This document shows positions 24,694 to 36,045 of a stretch of DNA of 64,000 bases, in pieces. A program made the position numbers and the translations under genes. Every line of letters starts with the position of its first letter. Positions within the stretch are counted from its first letter, which is position 1. Under the pieces are notes generated by a model. It was given only the letters and a program-made list of their open reading frames with translations. It ran no database searches and was not told where the DNA came from. The DNA is from Poa pratensis (lineage: Eukaryota; Streptophyta; Magnoliopsida; Poales; Poaceae): assembly GCA_947311845.1 (NCBI GenBank), contig CAMZMU010000069.1, positions 12,734,950-12,798,949 of the forward strand. Reading direction: 5' to 3'.

Positions 24694-26570
24694 TTCACGT
24701 GTGAAGTAAAACAGTGGTTTTGATCGGATGGCTAGCGTAGTACGGGCTCATGCATTTGCATGGGTAGTTTTTTTGTTGAAACTTTTAAACCCCACTTATA
24801 TTAAGCTAGCAAGCCGGCTCATTAAAAACCTTCCAGTCTCCATAGATACCCTGGAAGGAAAAAAGTGCGTCTGAAACTTGCTGCTTTTAACCATTCATAG
24901 TTACATCGTTTATGAGACTACTCAGGAGAAAGCTAGGAATATCATCTATCCAATTACAAGTCTGATTGTTACTAAAGCTATAACTAGCTAAATCATGAGC
25001 AACCTTTTTTTTGAATTTAAATCATGAGCAACCTGGTTGGCATGGGTAGTTAACCCGCTTGTGCCCGTACGTACTTACGTGTTACTACCGGCCGTAAGTA
25101 ACCACATGAGTTGAGCACTTATTATTACCGTAGTGCGTTGCTACGGGCATTACGGCGTTGCTTCCGACTCGTGAAACGTACGTGACTGCTTTGGTTTGAC
25201 GGGGAATTCGAACTGGAACGGAGAACGGTCAACTCCTGCATACTTTTCCGTTCTAAGTTTTACCACCTACGGAGTACCTTTGAACCCGTTCATGGCTTTC
25301 CGTCTTAGATCCCGTTTGAATTTTTCACATGGTGATTCATCCCCCGTGTTGGTACTTAGTACTAATAGCCTTTCGAAATGGCCGATACATGTATTCGTCC
25401 TCGTTGTCTAGGTCCCGAGAATTGGAGAGCACAGGTTAATTACCGCACTCGCAGCGGATAATTGTACCTGTGCCATGAGCAATGTTGTTGATGTTGCCGT
25501 CGTTGCTGTTTAAGACGAAGCGAAGATGCGCTAGTAATTTTCTTCTTGAGAACCTGCCTGTGGTAGGAATAGGATGGTTGGGAGGGTGGTTGTACCCGTA
25601 GCCCACCAGAGTTCAAACACAGGTTTGGCGATAGTGTTTCTCATTTAGGTGGGATATTCTTCAGTGGGAGACGACGTTCTCGTCGATAGCGAGACGTCCG
25701 TGGTGACTTCGTCAATCTCAATACCTGATCACCGGCTCAGTCTCTCGGAAGTGCTCATAGGGGTAGGGTGTACGTGCGTGCGTTCATAGGGGTGGGTGTA
25801 TGCGCGTGTATGTGAGCGTCTGCGTTGTACTGTGTTTCGCAAAAAAAAGTAATTTTCTTCTTCTCCGTGCCAATCTGGTCCGTCCGATGTTGGATCCAAT
25901 GGCTCTGCGCACATAGTCCGAGGCACCAAAAATGCTCCTACATCCTCCCCTGCAAGCCTCCTTTTCCAAGAAGCTGCAAGCCTGCAAAGCTGAAGCTAGC
26001 AGAGCAGAGCACAAACGCACTGCCATGTCGTTGTAGTACGCCTACTATTCCAGCCGCAGAAGCTCAGTGCTGCTGCCGGCTCAGAAGGAAGAAATTCCAT
26101 TTCCCATGCAGCACAGCAGCTGCCGCGCTGCTCTGCGTCTGCATCCTGCACGGCGCGTCAGTAAGAAGCAGGAATTCACAGCTTCCATTTCAAACAAAAG
26201 GTAAAAATGGAAGCCCGCCACAGTCGCCCGCGTCAGTACCGCCAGTACCAGCCCCGCCGCCTTCACTACGGCGACATGGGTTGCTCGCCACCGCACTTAA
26301 TTCCCCGGCCGCCTGCGCTTTCAGTTAAGGTGGTACTGTTCGCGGGACCATCGCCATTAGTCTAGCGATAGAGCTCTCGTAGCGTTGTTGTTGCTTGCTG
26401 CACTGTTCGCGGTTAATGGCTCGAGCTAGCGTCCAAGGATTAGCGCATTAATTGAGTCGCTTGGCGTTGTAATCCGGTACTATATTTTTGAATGGGCGCT
26501 CGGATTTAAAATTGCCGCGCAGCTACCTAGCCGGCGCTCGCGGATACTACTCTGCTCCTAGCCGTAGCCG
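24694..26570. other. Intergenic and distal promoter of the POLAR-like gene
   Basis: No gene supported. The frame 25825-26328 is low in family resemblance and has no splice partner. A Helitron-type tgcgttgctacgggcatt motif lies near 25134 but lacks a CTRRT end. Confidence 0.35.
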
Positions 26571-26575
26571 TCTCC

Positions 26576-26583
26576 TATAAATA
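26576..26583 (+). promoter_or_regulatory. TATA box of the POLAR-like gene
   Basis: TATAAATA lies 92 bp upstream of the ATG at 26675, in a context typical of a plant core promoter. Confidence 0.7.
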
Positions 26584-26674
26584 CCGGCCGTCGTCGTGGC
26601 CGGAGGCATCTATCAATCACCACCAATTCGAATTCCACGTGCACTGGTTGATCATCAATTGAGCTAGCGAACAG

Positions 26675-28220
26675 ATGGCGAGTTCGGTGAGAAGCGGTGG
26701 ACGGGGAGGGCAGGACATGGCGCCAATGCCTCTGCCTCCGCCGCCGCGTCTCGTGGCGGCGATGTCGTCGTCCTCGCCGGCCTCCATCCGGGGCTGCTGT
26801 CGAGGACCGGGGGTGGCGGCGCGGACTGCCAGCAGTCGCCGCGGTCGCTGCTCTCGCGCATCCTGCTGCGTGGCGGGGATCATAGCGGCGGGAACGGGGG
26901 AGGAGGAGGCACGTTTGGGTGCCGAGTCAGGCTGCCCCGGCGGTACAGCAGTACCAGTAGTAACTCTTCCGTCGGTGGCGCGAGAAAGGACGACGGTGCT
27001 GCCTCCGAGCAGTCGGCGGACGATGTCGGCAGCGCCAGGATCAAGGTCGTGGAGCGAGTGCCGGAACTGCCCGCCGACACGCCGCGGAGCTCTCTAGGTA
27101 CAATTTTCATGCCAATTCGCAATGCGATCGTGTACAATTCGTAGCAATTAATTGATGATGTTGATCGGAATTTGTGGATGATCGATGGGGTTGTGCAGGG
27201 AGGAAGAAGCCGGAGGAGGAGCTCGTGTCGATGAATCTTGGGCTGGGCGCGAGCCTGGTGCTGCTGTTGTCCAAGAGCGCGGTGGAGCTGAACAGGATGG
27301 TGGAGCTCCGCTCGCAGATGGAGGCGCTCGTGTCGGAGATCAGGCAGGAGGCCATCGGGAAGGAGAAGAAGCAAGGCGCCCCTGCTCCGGCGTCCTCGCA
27401 AGAATCCAACGGCAGCACCGCCGCCACCACCACCGTGATCAGTGACCCCATCGCCCGCGCCGCCGTCGAGGACGCGCTGTCCGACAACTGCTCCGGCGCC
27501 CGGACCGCTGACCGCCGCGCCGTCATCACGATGGACCAGAACCAGATGGAGGCCGAGCTCCAGATCGAGCTCAGCCGCATGCAGGCTCAGCAGAAACGCG
27601 TCGCGCAGCCTATGCATGGACTCGAGGTAAGTACTCCACGATCGAGTGTACCACACGGCATATCTCTGAAAAAATCTCACGATGCGTAGCACGTACTCCA
27701 TGCATGCATGCACAGAACAGTGCGCCTTGGAAACTCGCGCGTTCTTTTACTGACGGTGCACGCGTCTTCTCTCCCCGGCCACTAGTTGCCGGTGCTGCAG
27801 GTCAAAACTAAGAGCCACTTGCCGTCGAGGAGCTGCGTGGACGACGGCGATGGTGCCGTCGTGGCGGAAGGGAACGCTGAAGATCAGAACGAGGAGGAGG
27901 AAGAAGAAGACGACGACGAAGAAGAAGAGTATGATGATTATGAAGACGACGACCACACGGAGGGAAATGGCGCCGTGGTGGACGGCAACAACAGCCCCCC
28001 GCACGGCGGCGTGTCGGCGAGGGCGCTGGAGCGGCGGCTGCACGAGCTGCTGCAGAGGCGGCAGCAGGACCGGATCGTGCAGCTGGAGGCGGCGCTGGAC
28101 GGCGCGCAGCGGCGGCTCCAGGAGCGGGAGCGCGAGGTGGTGTGGTGGCGCGACGCCGCCAAGCTCGTCTCCCACCGCCGCGACGAGTCCCGCCGCCTCG
28201 GATGCGCCGCCGCCTCCTAA
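26675..28220 (+). CDS. POLAR-like protein (polarity of asymmetric division), apparent frameshift in exon 1
   Basis: Exons: 26675-27097, 27199-27626 and 27786-28220 (stop TAA). Exon 2 encodes the conserved block KPEEELVSMNLGLGAS and SAVELNRMVELRSQMEALV, then the MEAELQIELSRMQ coiled segment. Exon 3 has an acidic run of about 30 residues, then GVSARALERRLHELLQRRQQ and a coiled coil ending in VVWWRDAAKLVS. This order matches plant POLAR and POLAR-like proteins, which mark the cell cortex in asymmetric stomatal-lineage divisions. The frame that splices correctly into exon 2 has an upstream stop and no ATG. The ATG frame at 26675 runs into it only if one base is missing from the GGGG run at 26790-26793. 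The copy is therefore either a pseudogene or has a sequencing error. Expected intact length is about 428 aa. Confidence 0.8.
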
Positions 28221-28374
28221 CCGAATCTGATAGGCATTCGTGCGTGTCAGTTCACGTGTACGTAGCAGAGTTATGGCGTTGTCAGGGGAATGCAGCGTAC
28301 GGTCGGGTACTTGTCGACGGCTCGCGTTCACGCTGCGCGGGTGAGGTGGTGTAACTCTCGATCGAGCTTGATTT

Positions 28375-28445
28375 GGCGCGCGCGCGCGGGCGTTGGGAAA
28401 TGGCGGGAACAGATGTGAGATTGTAGATGGTTGCGCGCGCGCGCG
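28375..28445. repeat. Paired (CG)n microsatellites
   Basis: Alternating C/G runs at about 28375-28389 and 28433-28445 flank a 43-bp spacer in the 3' UTR of the POLAR-like gene. They could pair or form Z-DNA. Confidence 0.8.
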
Positions 28446-31004
28446 TGGTGTAATAATGGTTGATGATCAGAGTTTTGTTTCAGAAATTTTCAAGCGATCG
28501 AGGCGTGTTCGTGTGTGTACTTCCTTTTGTTTTGCTGTGTTCCATTTGCTACCTTGGCATCATGTTGCTGCTGTACCAACAACAAGTAGATATATGCTGC
28601 ATTCGCCAAAGAAAAAGATATATGCTGGTAATGGATCTTCTCGACATATGAGGGTTGATTGGTCAGAGATCATTTTCGGATGAACATTTGAATCTGAACA
28701 CATTTGTTTGTTTGTAAAGCTCGTGCGCAAATAACTCGAGCAATTCCATGAATGAAAACTTGTTATGAACTCTGTTACGATTCCAAATTATGCGAGGGAA
28801 AATTCTGGGACCAGAGAGCGAAATTTGTACTGAATTCTGTTCCGGTTCCTATTTCTGCGAGGGAAAATTACCGGGGACCAGGTAATCGTAGTACGTTATC
28901 TCGAGCAGCAGTGGTCTGATTCTGATCGTATTTACTGGGAGACTGCGGCTTAGCACAGATTGGCAGCTGCTAGCTACTGCGTGTCCTTCAGGGCAATGAA
29001 TGGGCAGCAAAAGGGAAAACTGACGGGCCGTTAAAAAATCAGACAGCTGCAGAGCAGCAGTAACAGTGGTAAGAATAGAAGCAGGAGAAGCTGCTCCCAG
29101 TGAGTGCAGTGACAGTGGCAGGCAGAGCGTGTGCAAAAAAAGGCAAATTTCATGGGCAGCTTTGTGCTCAGAACTGAGTTTCTTGTTTTCTTTTGCTGGT
29201 ACTGCATGGCGCGCTGCAGAATAGTTGCGGGACGATGTGGATGTTCATCCGTTGGATGTGTGCATGTATTTGATTGAAAATAGTTCTTCACTTATGAAAA
29301 TCAAGCCGGTTGAAATTTGAAATTTTGTTATATGGATCATGACTGGAGTGTCTTATTCAAAAGCTTTTGACTGCAAGTGGCCCGAAATTATCCAGTTCAA
29401 GTGCCAAAAGATAATCGTGGAATTTGACCAGAAGCTATATCTCCTGCATTTAAATGTGGAGGGTGTAGACGAGATGGAAATTGATGATGGTTTTGATGAT
29501 CTTGGGATTGAACAAGTGGGCATAGGAGGTTTTGATGATGTCAAAGATGAGGAGGAAACTACACATCAGATGTAGACACAAGGAAGAGTTATACTTCCTT
29601 TGATTTATTACCTTGCATTGTAGGTTTACTCAAAGTCAATATTGTAAACTTTGAGAGCATCTGAACCTGGACCCTCCGCTTCGCCCCCTAAACGTAGGGC
29701 GGGACACACCGGATATGGCCCGGACAAAAATCACCCACCCAAAAAGTTGTTAGCATAAAACCACCACTTTGATGCCAAAATTTTAAAAACCACCATTTTG
29801 TGTTTTGATTGCAAAAACCGCCACATTTTGCTCGGACATTTGCAAAATGCACTGATTGTGAATTGACACTCGTGCTGACATTGGGGACCCACCCAAAGGC
29901 TGACGTAGAATGGGGTGCTCCACTTGTCAGCCAATTAAAAAAATAAAAAATGTCCTAAAAAATAAGAAAAAACCGCCACCGGCGCCCTTTCTCCTCCACC
30001 TCTGGCGAGCCCCCTGCTGCTCATACGACGGGGCGCCCCTGCTCCCACACCTCCGGGTGAGCAAGGGGATCGAACGGGGAGAATGAAGCCCCGGTCAGGG
30101 GCAAGGATGGGTGGCCATTAGTTCCCCCAGGCTATGTTGCCGCCACTAGGGGCGACCCGAGATACGTGCCCATGCACTGGCGATGGTGTGAGCAATTCCT
30201 CCTTGTCACACTTCATGGCGGAGAGGCACTTGCGTACGAGACCACGGACCGAGCCTTTATCATCGAGATCGTCGCGGACGCTGACATAGTCGCGGAGAAC
30301 CACGCCATCCTTGGGTCCATCGAGAATGATCGTTGACTCGTGGATGCACGGAGATGACCAGAACATCTCTCCGACGAGAACGAGGAAAAGATGCGCTCCG
30401 CCAACGACCACAAGGTCGGTGGCTCCCGTGCGGACATTATTGTGATCTAGACGAGGAGGATGAGTAGGGTAGCACCGTTTTCATGAGTCAGAGATTGTAC
30501 GAAGCTGTCGATATAGTTGGTACGTAAAAAAATGTTTATCTAAGCATGCATCAACCTGTTTTTGATGATTCAAGGGGGGGGGGGGGGGGGGGGTTGCACG
30601 GTGGTTGTCTCCTGTCCGCGGACACGTGCTTCTCGGATAACTAGTAGGTCATATTTGGCTAATCCGATTGCAAATGCTTTGACCGAATATAAAGAAAAAT
30701 AATAACATGTATAATATACGATTAATATTATTAAAAGCATCATGAAATATATTTTACTTAAAGCTCATGAACATTCTTTTGAAGCGACGAATACTTTTTT
30801 TTAACCTCATGAACATTTATTTAAACATTGTGTACATTTTTTAACTATATAAACATTTATTACCATCTTCCTAAAATATTCAGATGAAAGAAACAAAATA
30901 ATAAAACATAAAAATAACTAAAATGAAAAGAGAAACAGAAAACAAAACTGATAAAACAAATGGTAAAAAAAACCTTATTGGGTCGGGCCAGCCATGCAAG
31001 CTTA
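28446..31004. other. Intergenic with small fragments
   Basis: A 78-residue plus frame at 29339-29575 ends in acidic residues with repeated GFDD and has no recognised family. The 29990-30460 block is GC-rich; one plus frame there reads smoothly (AYETTDRAFIIEIVADADIV) but contains stops, so it is at most a remnant. A G20 tract lies at 30574-30593. Confidence 0.35.
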
Positions 31005-31407
31005 TAGCTGGCCAAACGGGCCGGCCGAGGCACGCTCATTTTGGCACGGCCCAAGCACGGCCCGGCCCGCGACTAAACGTGTCGTGCCGGCATGAGGCCC
31101 ACCCGTGCTCATGCCCAGCTCCGGCTGGCCCGGCACGGCACGCTTCAGACCCGTGCCGCTCAAGGCCCGCTAAGGGCACGCCCAAGGCCCGCGAAGGACG
31201 GCACGCGAAGGGCACGCCGCAGGCCCACGTAGGGCACGTCCGTCCTCGACGCTCCTCTGCCGACCGTTGGCGCCTGTCGGGTCGTGTCCGGCCATGCGGC
31301 ACGCGTCGCCAGCGGCACGCCAGGCCCAGGTCCGGCACGGCCGACCGTTGGAGGTGTTTTTTTCCTTTTTTTTGAATTTTTGAACCCTAAACTCCAACAT
31401 TTTGAGC

Positions 31408-31702
31408 TATAAATAGGGCTACTCACCCACATAATTTTTCACACTCATCCCACACTTCTCCTCCCACACTTCCCATCCTATGGAGCACTTTGACCCAAAT
31501 CCCCCGGGTTTACCCGGGATGTGTTAATTGTCCCCGTGTCAACAGCATCGTCAGAGGGATGTGGGGCACGGTGGCCTAGGTTCGGCACGGCGGCCCAGGT
31601 TCGGCACTAAACCCCAACATTTCGTGCTATAAATAGGGCTCCTCACCCACCGAATTTTTCACACTCATCCCACACTTCTCCTCCTACACTTCTCATCCTA
31701 TG
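31408..31702 (+). promoter_or_regulatory. Duplicated hAT promoter and start region, 220-bp period
   Basis: TATAAATA at 31408-31415 and again at 31628-31635. Each is followed by ttcacactcatcccacac and a start ATGGAGC at 31480 and 31700. The first start gives only about a 15-codon frame ending in TAA; the second opens the BED frame. Confidence 0.8.
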
Positions 31703-31966
31703 GAGCCTTCGCCTCCCCCCTTGAACCCACATCCCGATGGGGGTATCCCGGAGCCGATGAGGCGGCGAACCTCATGGGTGTGGGTGGAAGGCCATTTCGA
31801 GTATCGTCTTGAGACACTCGAAGATGGCACGAAGATACACCAAGCGATGTGTAACTGGCCGGATTGCAACAGGATCCTCGCCTGCCCCCCGAAGTGCGGT
31901 ATCGGTCAGTTGGCACGGCACGTCAATTCGCACCGGCTGGCGAGGTCACATGCGTTGGAGAGATGA
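31700..31966 (+). pseudogene. hAT transposase N-terminus with BED zinc finger, truncated
   Basis: An 88-residue frame. Residues about 20-75 contain RRRTSWVWVEGHF, then CNWPDCNRIL with two cysteines and LARHVNSH with two histidines, which fits a C2H2 BED-type finger. hAT transposases have this DNA-binding domain before the RNase H-like catalytic core and dimerisation region. Both of those are absent, so the element cannot move by itself. It could encode only a DNA-binding peptide. A polyadenylation-like AATAAA follows at about 32090. Confidence 0.65.
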
Positions 31967-33071
31967 GCTCCATGGCAACATTTGTAATTTTCCTTTTTAA
32001 GTCGGAGAGCAGCAAGTTTTAGACGCACTCTTTTTTCTTCCAGGATACCTAACGGGACTGGAAGGTTTTAATGAGGCGGCTTGCTAGCTGAATAAAAAGT
32101 ATTAAAATCATATCACATTTGTCCCCATTTTTTTTATCCCCAATTTCCCAGCCCTACGTGGGGGCCGGCACGGCACAGCACAAATGCAACCGTGCCGCTC
32201 GCGTTCGCGGGCCGTGCCGAGCATGGCACGCGACGTGCCGTGCCGTGCGGCACGGTTGGCCAGCTAAGCTAGCTGCCCTGGGCGCTTTACCTGGGCCGCC
32301 TGCCAATGGCCGGACTTGGCACGGGCGGTCCTCTTTCCTAAGCAGCTGAGCTGCTTCCTTCCGCCTGCCTCGCCGGGGCGCCCTACATCCGCCGCCTTGC
32401 TGTAACGCACCGTCGCCGCCGACGCCTCAATCCCACGCTCCCCGCCCCCATCTCCCGCCTCTCACGCGTCGCCGCCATCACCGTTCCTGCTCTTCCTCGT
32501 CGGGACACCGAGATCCTGCTGTCTCGACCCCGTCCGTAAGTCTCCGGTGAGTTTTTTTTCTGATCTAGCGATTAGTTAAATCCAACTGACCTTCACAACT
32601 TATGGGTGCGCCGCTGCCCACCCGGCACACCGTCTAGATCCCCCCCCCCCTAATTGTCAAGTTAAATTGAAAATTTTCTCCAGTAGAACCAGTTTGTACT
32701 TTGATTTATGCAATTTACTGGCCAGCCCACTGTGGGACTGTGAGTTAGGTTGGCTCAGTAAGTCAGTAACAGCCAACTTAGTTGTTGTTTTGTATGATTC
32801 TACTGTATGGCTTGTTTTTGCTGCTTGTGAGGACAGCAGTATGAGAAATTCAGGAACAGTGGCTCAAAAGAGTGGAACTATAAGAGTTCATTAACATAAT
32901 TTTATAATCCTCACTATTAATGTTTACATGTTGTGGTTTTTTTCAAAACATATCTACACTCACCATATCCCTAAATTGGTGTTTCTGCGAAATGCTGTAT
33001 CCCCATACTCATCCCTGTCCAATTCAACCTAGAATGGCAATGATAAAGTCTAATCCAAGGGGAGGGGTGGT

Positions 33072-33472
33072 CATGAGTTTCTGTTCCATTGTTTATATTC
33101 TCAGCAGTGTGTTCTTTGAACTGCAATGGCTATTGTTGACTGTCTTTAAGATGATGTATGGAGATCTCTTCTGTTCATATTAACACATGAGTTTCTGTTC
33201 CACTGTTTATATTCTCAGCCGTATGTTATTTGAACTATAATGGCTGTTGTCTGACTCTTTAAGATGATGTATGGAGATCGCTTCTGATTACTAACATTTA
33301 TGCATAGGCAGTTTCAGTATGGGGGCACATGAGTTTCCGTTGCATTGTTTATATTCTCCATGAATCTAAAACTAGCAGCTGTTATTTGAACTACAATGGA
33401 TATTGTCTGACCGTCTTTAAGATGCTGTATGGAGATCGCTTCTGATTAACATTATTGCATCGGCAGTTTCAG
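33072..33472. repeat. Threefold tandem repeat at the 3' end of a leader intron
   Basis: Copies start catgagtttctgttcc at 33072, 33186 and, as catgagtttccgttgc, 33328. Each runs through gtttatattctc, ctttaagatg and tatggagatc. Copies two and three also contain gcagtttcag, the real acceptor being the last one at 33471-33472. Confidence 0.85.
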
Positions 33473-33473
33473 G

Positions 33474-33939
33474 ATGGGTAGTGAAGACTCAAAGGATATG
33501 CTGAAGAATGCGGACTGGAAGACAGTGAGTGGTGCAGTGACTATCGAGTCAAGTCAGCCGGTTGTCAAGAAGCGTCTTCCGAAGAAAATCAGACAAGTCC
33601 CTGAGTGTTACTTTCTGCCTCGACGATCTTTGCCTTCTGCATTGGCAATATATGGTACTGTTATTGCTGCTGGAGTTGGTGCAGGGATGCTGGTTGAGGT
33701 TTGGATAAAGAAAAAGATCAAAGGTACAATCTTGCATTTCAAGGCAGGAGCCTGGAGGAACTACTTACTTTAATAAAACTAGTCCATCAGGAAATTTGAG
33801 ATGTTGGACCGTACCACGAAAACCCGCCAAGGCATTATGTATGTTTTGCTTCATTGATTGTGTAGTTTCCACATCTTCTTACGTTTGTTAATTGCTGCCT
33901 GCAGAGGATGGTGGGGTTGTTTGGGAGATGGGCAAATGA
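33474..33939 (+). CDS. Small single-pass membrane protein, 94 aa, family not named
   Basis: Two exons, 33474-33723 and 33905-33939, joined in phase 1 by a GT-AG intron; stop TGA at 33937-33939. The ATG follows the leader-intron acceptor by one base. The 5' UTR exon is probably GC-rich 32370-32546, ending at ccg|gtgagt. Residues 1-50 are hydrophilic and basic (KKRLPKKIRQVP, then FLPRRS). Residues 55-78 form one hydrophobic, Gly/Ala-rich membrane helix (IYGTVIAAGVGAGM). A charged tail KKKIKEDGG ends in VWEMGK. The clean exon structure and plausible topology support a real gene. I recognise it as a plant-conserved type of small protein but cannot name a function. Confidence 0.7.
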
Positions 33940-35420
33940 TGTTCATGCACTTTGATTGGTAACAATTTGTTCGTCAAAACATTCATACTCACTCTGCTGC
34001 TTAAGCTGTGTCGCGGTAATAAGCATTAAAAAGGTCCGTTGCTCCAGACTATCTTTCGACTTCCTGACCAAAGTGACCAAACTATGTTTTCCAGTGATCT
34101 GTAGTGGTCATTTTGTTAGGATTACCAGTACTGCACTGGTAAGAATTATCAGAAACTTTTTCTGACGGTAGTTCAACGTTGTGATCGAAATATTATATCA
34201 TGATTAAGGTATCTCTGAGTTTGTGTTCTCTGTTGCCATGATAAATCATGGGAATCGTTGTTTATATCATCAAGTCTGCAGAAGTCATTGTTCTTTGCCA
34301 TCAAAAAGTGTTTGGTGATATATAAATGCATACAAGAGTAGGAAAGATTCAAGTAGTGTTAAACCATGCATATTTTGGTTGGCCTATGCTGTCTCTGTAA
34401 TAAAGATTTCATGCAAGAGTGATCGAAATTTGCATACCCAAGAAGACAGATGATTACCATATGATCCCATTTTATGTGCTGTGCTGCTAATCTGCAGTCT
34501 TATCCCCCATCATTCATCTTTCAGACAAACGGTCCAACAGGGAATGGTTGATTTATCTATCCCCACTCAGAAACCATCCGAAGCACTGTACGAATATCTC
34601 GGCATCTTCCTAGCTCATATTGCAGTCTTGTAAAGATTTGCATTCAGTTTATTTATTTTATTACGAAAAGGCACTCAGAAAATTGGAAGATTTTTTTTCA
34701 CCTGAAAGATACTCATTTCTTGTCCTCTTAGAAAGTGCTCTGATCTCCTGTCTTTATTCTCTTTTGCAACTTCTTTTCTACAAAGTGGTGCTTTGTTCTC
34801 TGTGATACCTTTCTCAAACGAAGCCAAAGTTTTAGTCTTTTTCTATCGGACGCACTTGCAAGGACTTACCCCATCCAAAAGAGACTGGAGAACATGACAA
34901 CGCCCTTCAACTTTTAGTGACAAGTTTCTACCAGTAACCATTTTTAATTTATGGTTTAGTTGATTCAAAGAATTTTTGGGGAACCTTAATGCCGAGGAGT
35001 TTTTTCTATATTAAACCGTTTGATTTGTGGGATTGCAATCTGTAGGAATTGTTTAACTATGGTTCCTTTTCATTCATAGAAAGATTTCCATTGGTCCCAC
35101 TTAATCAAACAACTGTCAGTGCAGGTTCCTATAGGATTTGATTTTTTTTGCCGATTGTACTTTTTCTTACGGTTGACACTGCAATTATACAATTTTTATT
35201 ACTGTCTTATGAGTTTTGTGAATCAAAAAAGACCTTTAATAGCTAGTCCTACAGAATCAAAACAGAACACGGAGAGAAAAGGCTACCATTGCTACATTAG
35301 CCATTGTATGTGTGACATTTTCAGCGATTGTACATGTATCTCACATTGTACCACAGGACAACTAGAGGGCTTCAAATTCTTATTGACGGCGACCCTAGTT
35401 TCATCTACTAATACCACAAT
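33940..35420. other. 3' UTR and intergenic, no feature seen
   Basis: AT-rich sequence with only short open frames. No transposon ends or RNA genes identified. Confidence 0.4.
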
Positions 35421-35422
35421 CA

Positions 35423-36045
35423 TTAGCAAAGTGTACAGCGAAAGCTATCCACTTGTATATCTTTAGTCACTTCATCCATCGCTAAGGGAAAAAAAACGTA
35501 TGGGTTCAAGGCTAACCCTTGATGCAGTACTACTGTGATTGGAAAGGTATCCGTCTCAGTATCACCTTCACGAACAATTGTCACAACATTATTGTGCATA
35601 TATTTGATCAGGAATGTACTTTGTTGGGACTTCATACTTCACTAGTATCCACCACATGACCGTTCTTGGTATGTTGTCATATTCCGAAGTCGATTGAAAT
35701 CACGTATTGGTCTTTTTGTTCCGTGTATCTCTCCGTAAGCTAGTGACACGGGAAAATCGCCTCCATACTCGATTTCGCAGGCATAAAACCAAATTGGTTC
35801 TTAGTGACATTCATTACTCTCTCTCTCTCTCTCTGTTTCATAGTATGGTTAATACAACTTTGAATATATCTTTTATTCTTGAAGATATGTACTAATATAC
35901 TCGTACTCCGCTCTTTGGGCATCGTGTTTGACTGAAATAATGTGGTTCGATAGCTTAGTTAACCATACAATGATCATGTTTCCAAGCCATCTTCACACCT
36001 CAATGGGAACATCATCAGGGCCAGGGATCCAATCCTTGTTACAGG
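35423..36045 (-). pseudogene. LINE (non-LTR) reverse transcriptase remnant
   Basis: Minus-strand fragments in changing frames match the non-LTR reverse transcriptase order. There is a GPDD-type segment near 36020, KNQFGFMPAKSSMEAIF near 35770, then FPITVVLHQGLALNPY and AMDEVTKDIQ near 35470-35530. The catalytic FADD box that should follow is not found. A (CT)n run at about 35817-35834 and several frameshifts show it is dead. Confidence 0.75.

Larger units (their letters stand above)
31005..32266 (+). mobile_element. Short hAT-type DNA transposon, 1.26 kb
   Basis: Inverted ends TAGCTGGCCAA(A)CGG at 31005 and the complement of TAGCTGGCCAACCG at 32253-32266. Inside each end lie many copies of GGCACG/CGTGCC, the subterminal repeat style of hAT elements. 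The interior carries a BED zinc-finger exon, as in Ac-like hAT transposases. An 8-bp target duplication could not be established (flanks caagctta and agctagct differ). Confidence 0.65.

Noticed and set aside
25128..25160. tgcgttgctacgggcatt as a third Helitron terminus
   Set aside because: No CTRRT end follows on either strand, and the hairpin is incomplete.
26880..27713. 277-residue minus-strand frame opposite the POLAR-like gene
   Set aside because: It spans two exons and an intron of a well-supported plus-strand gene and has biased composition; it is an antisense shadow of GC-rich codons.
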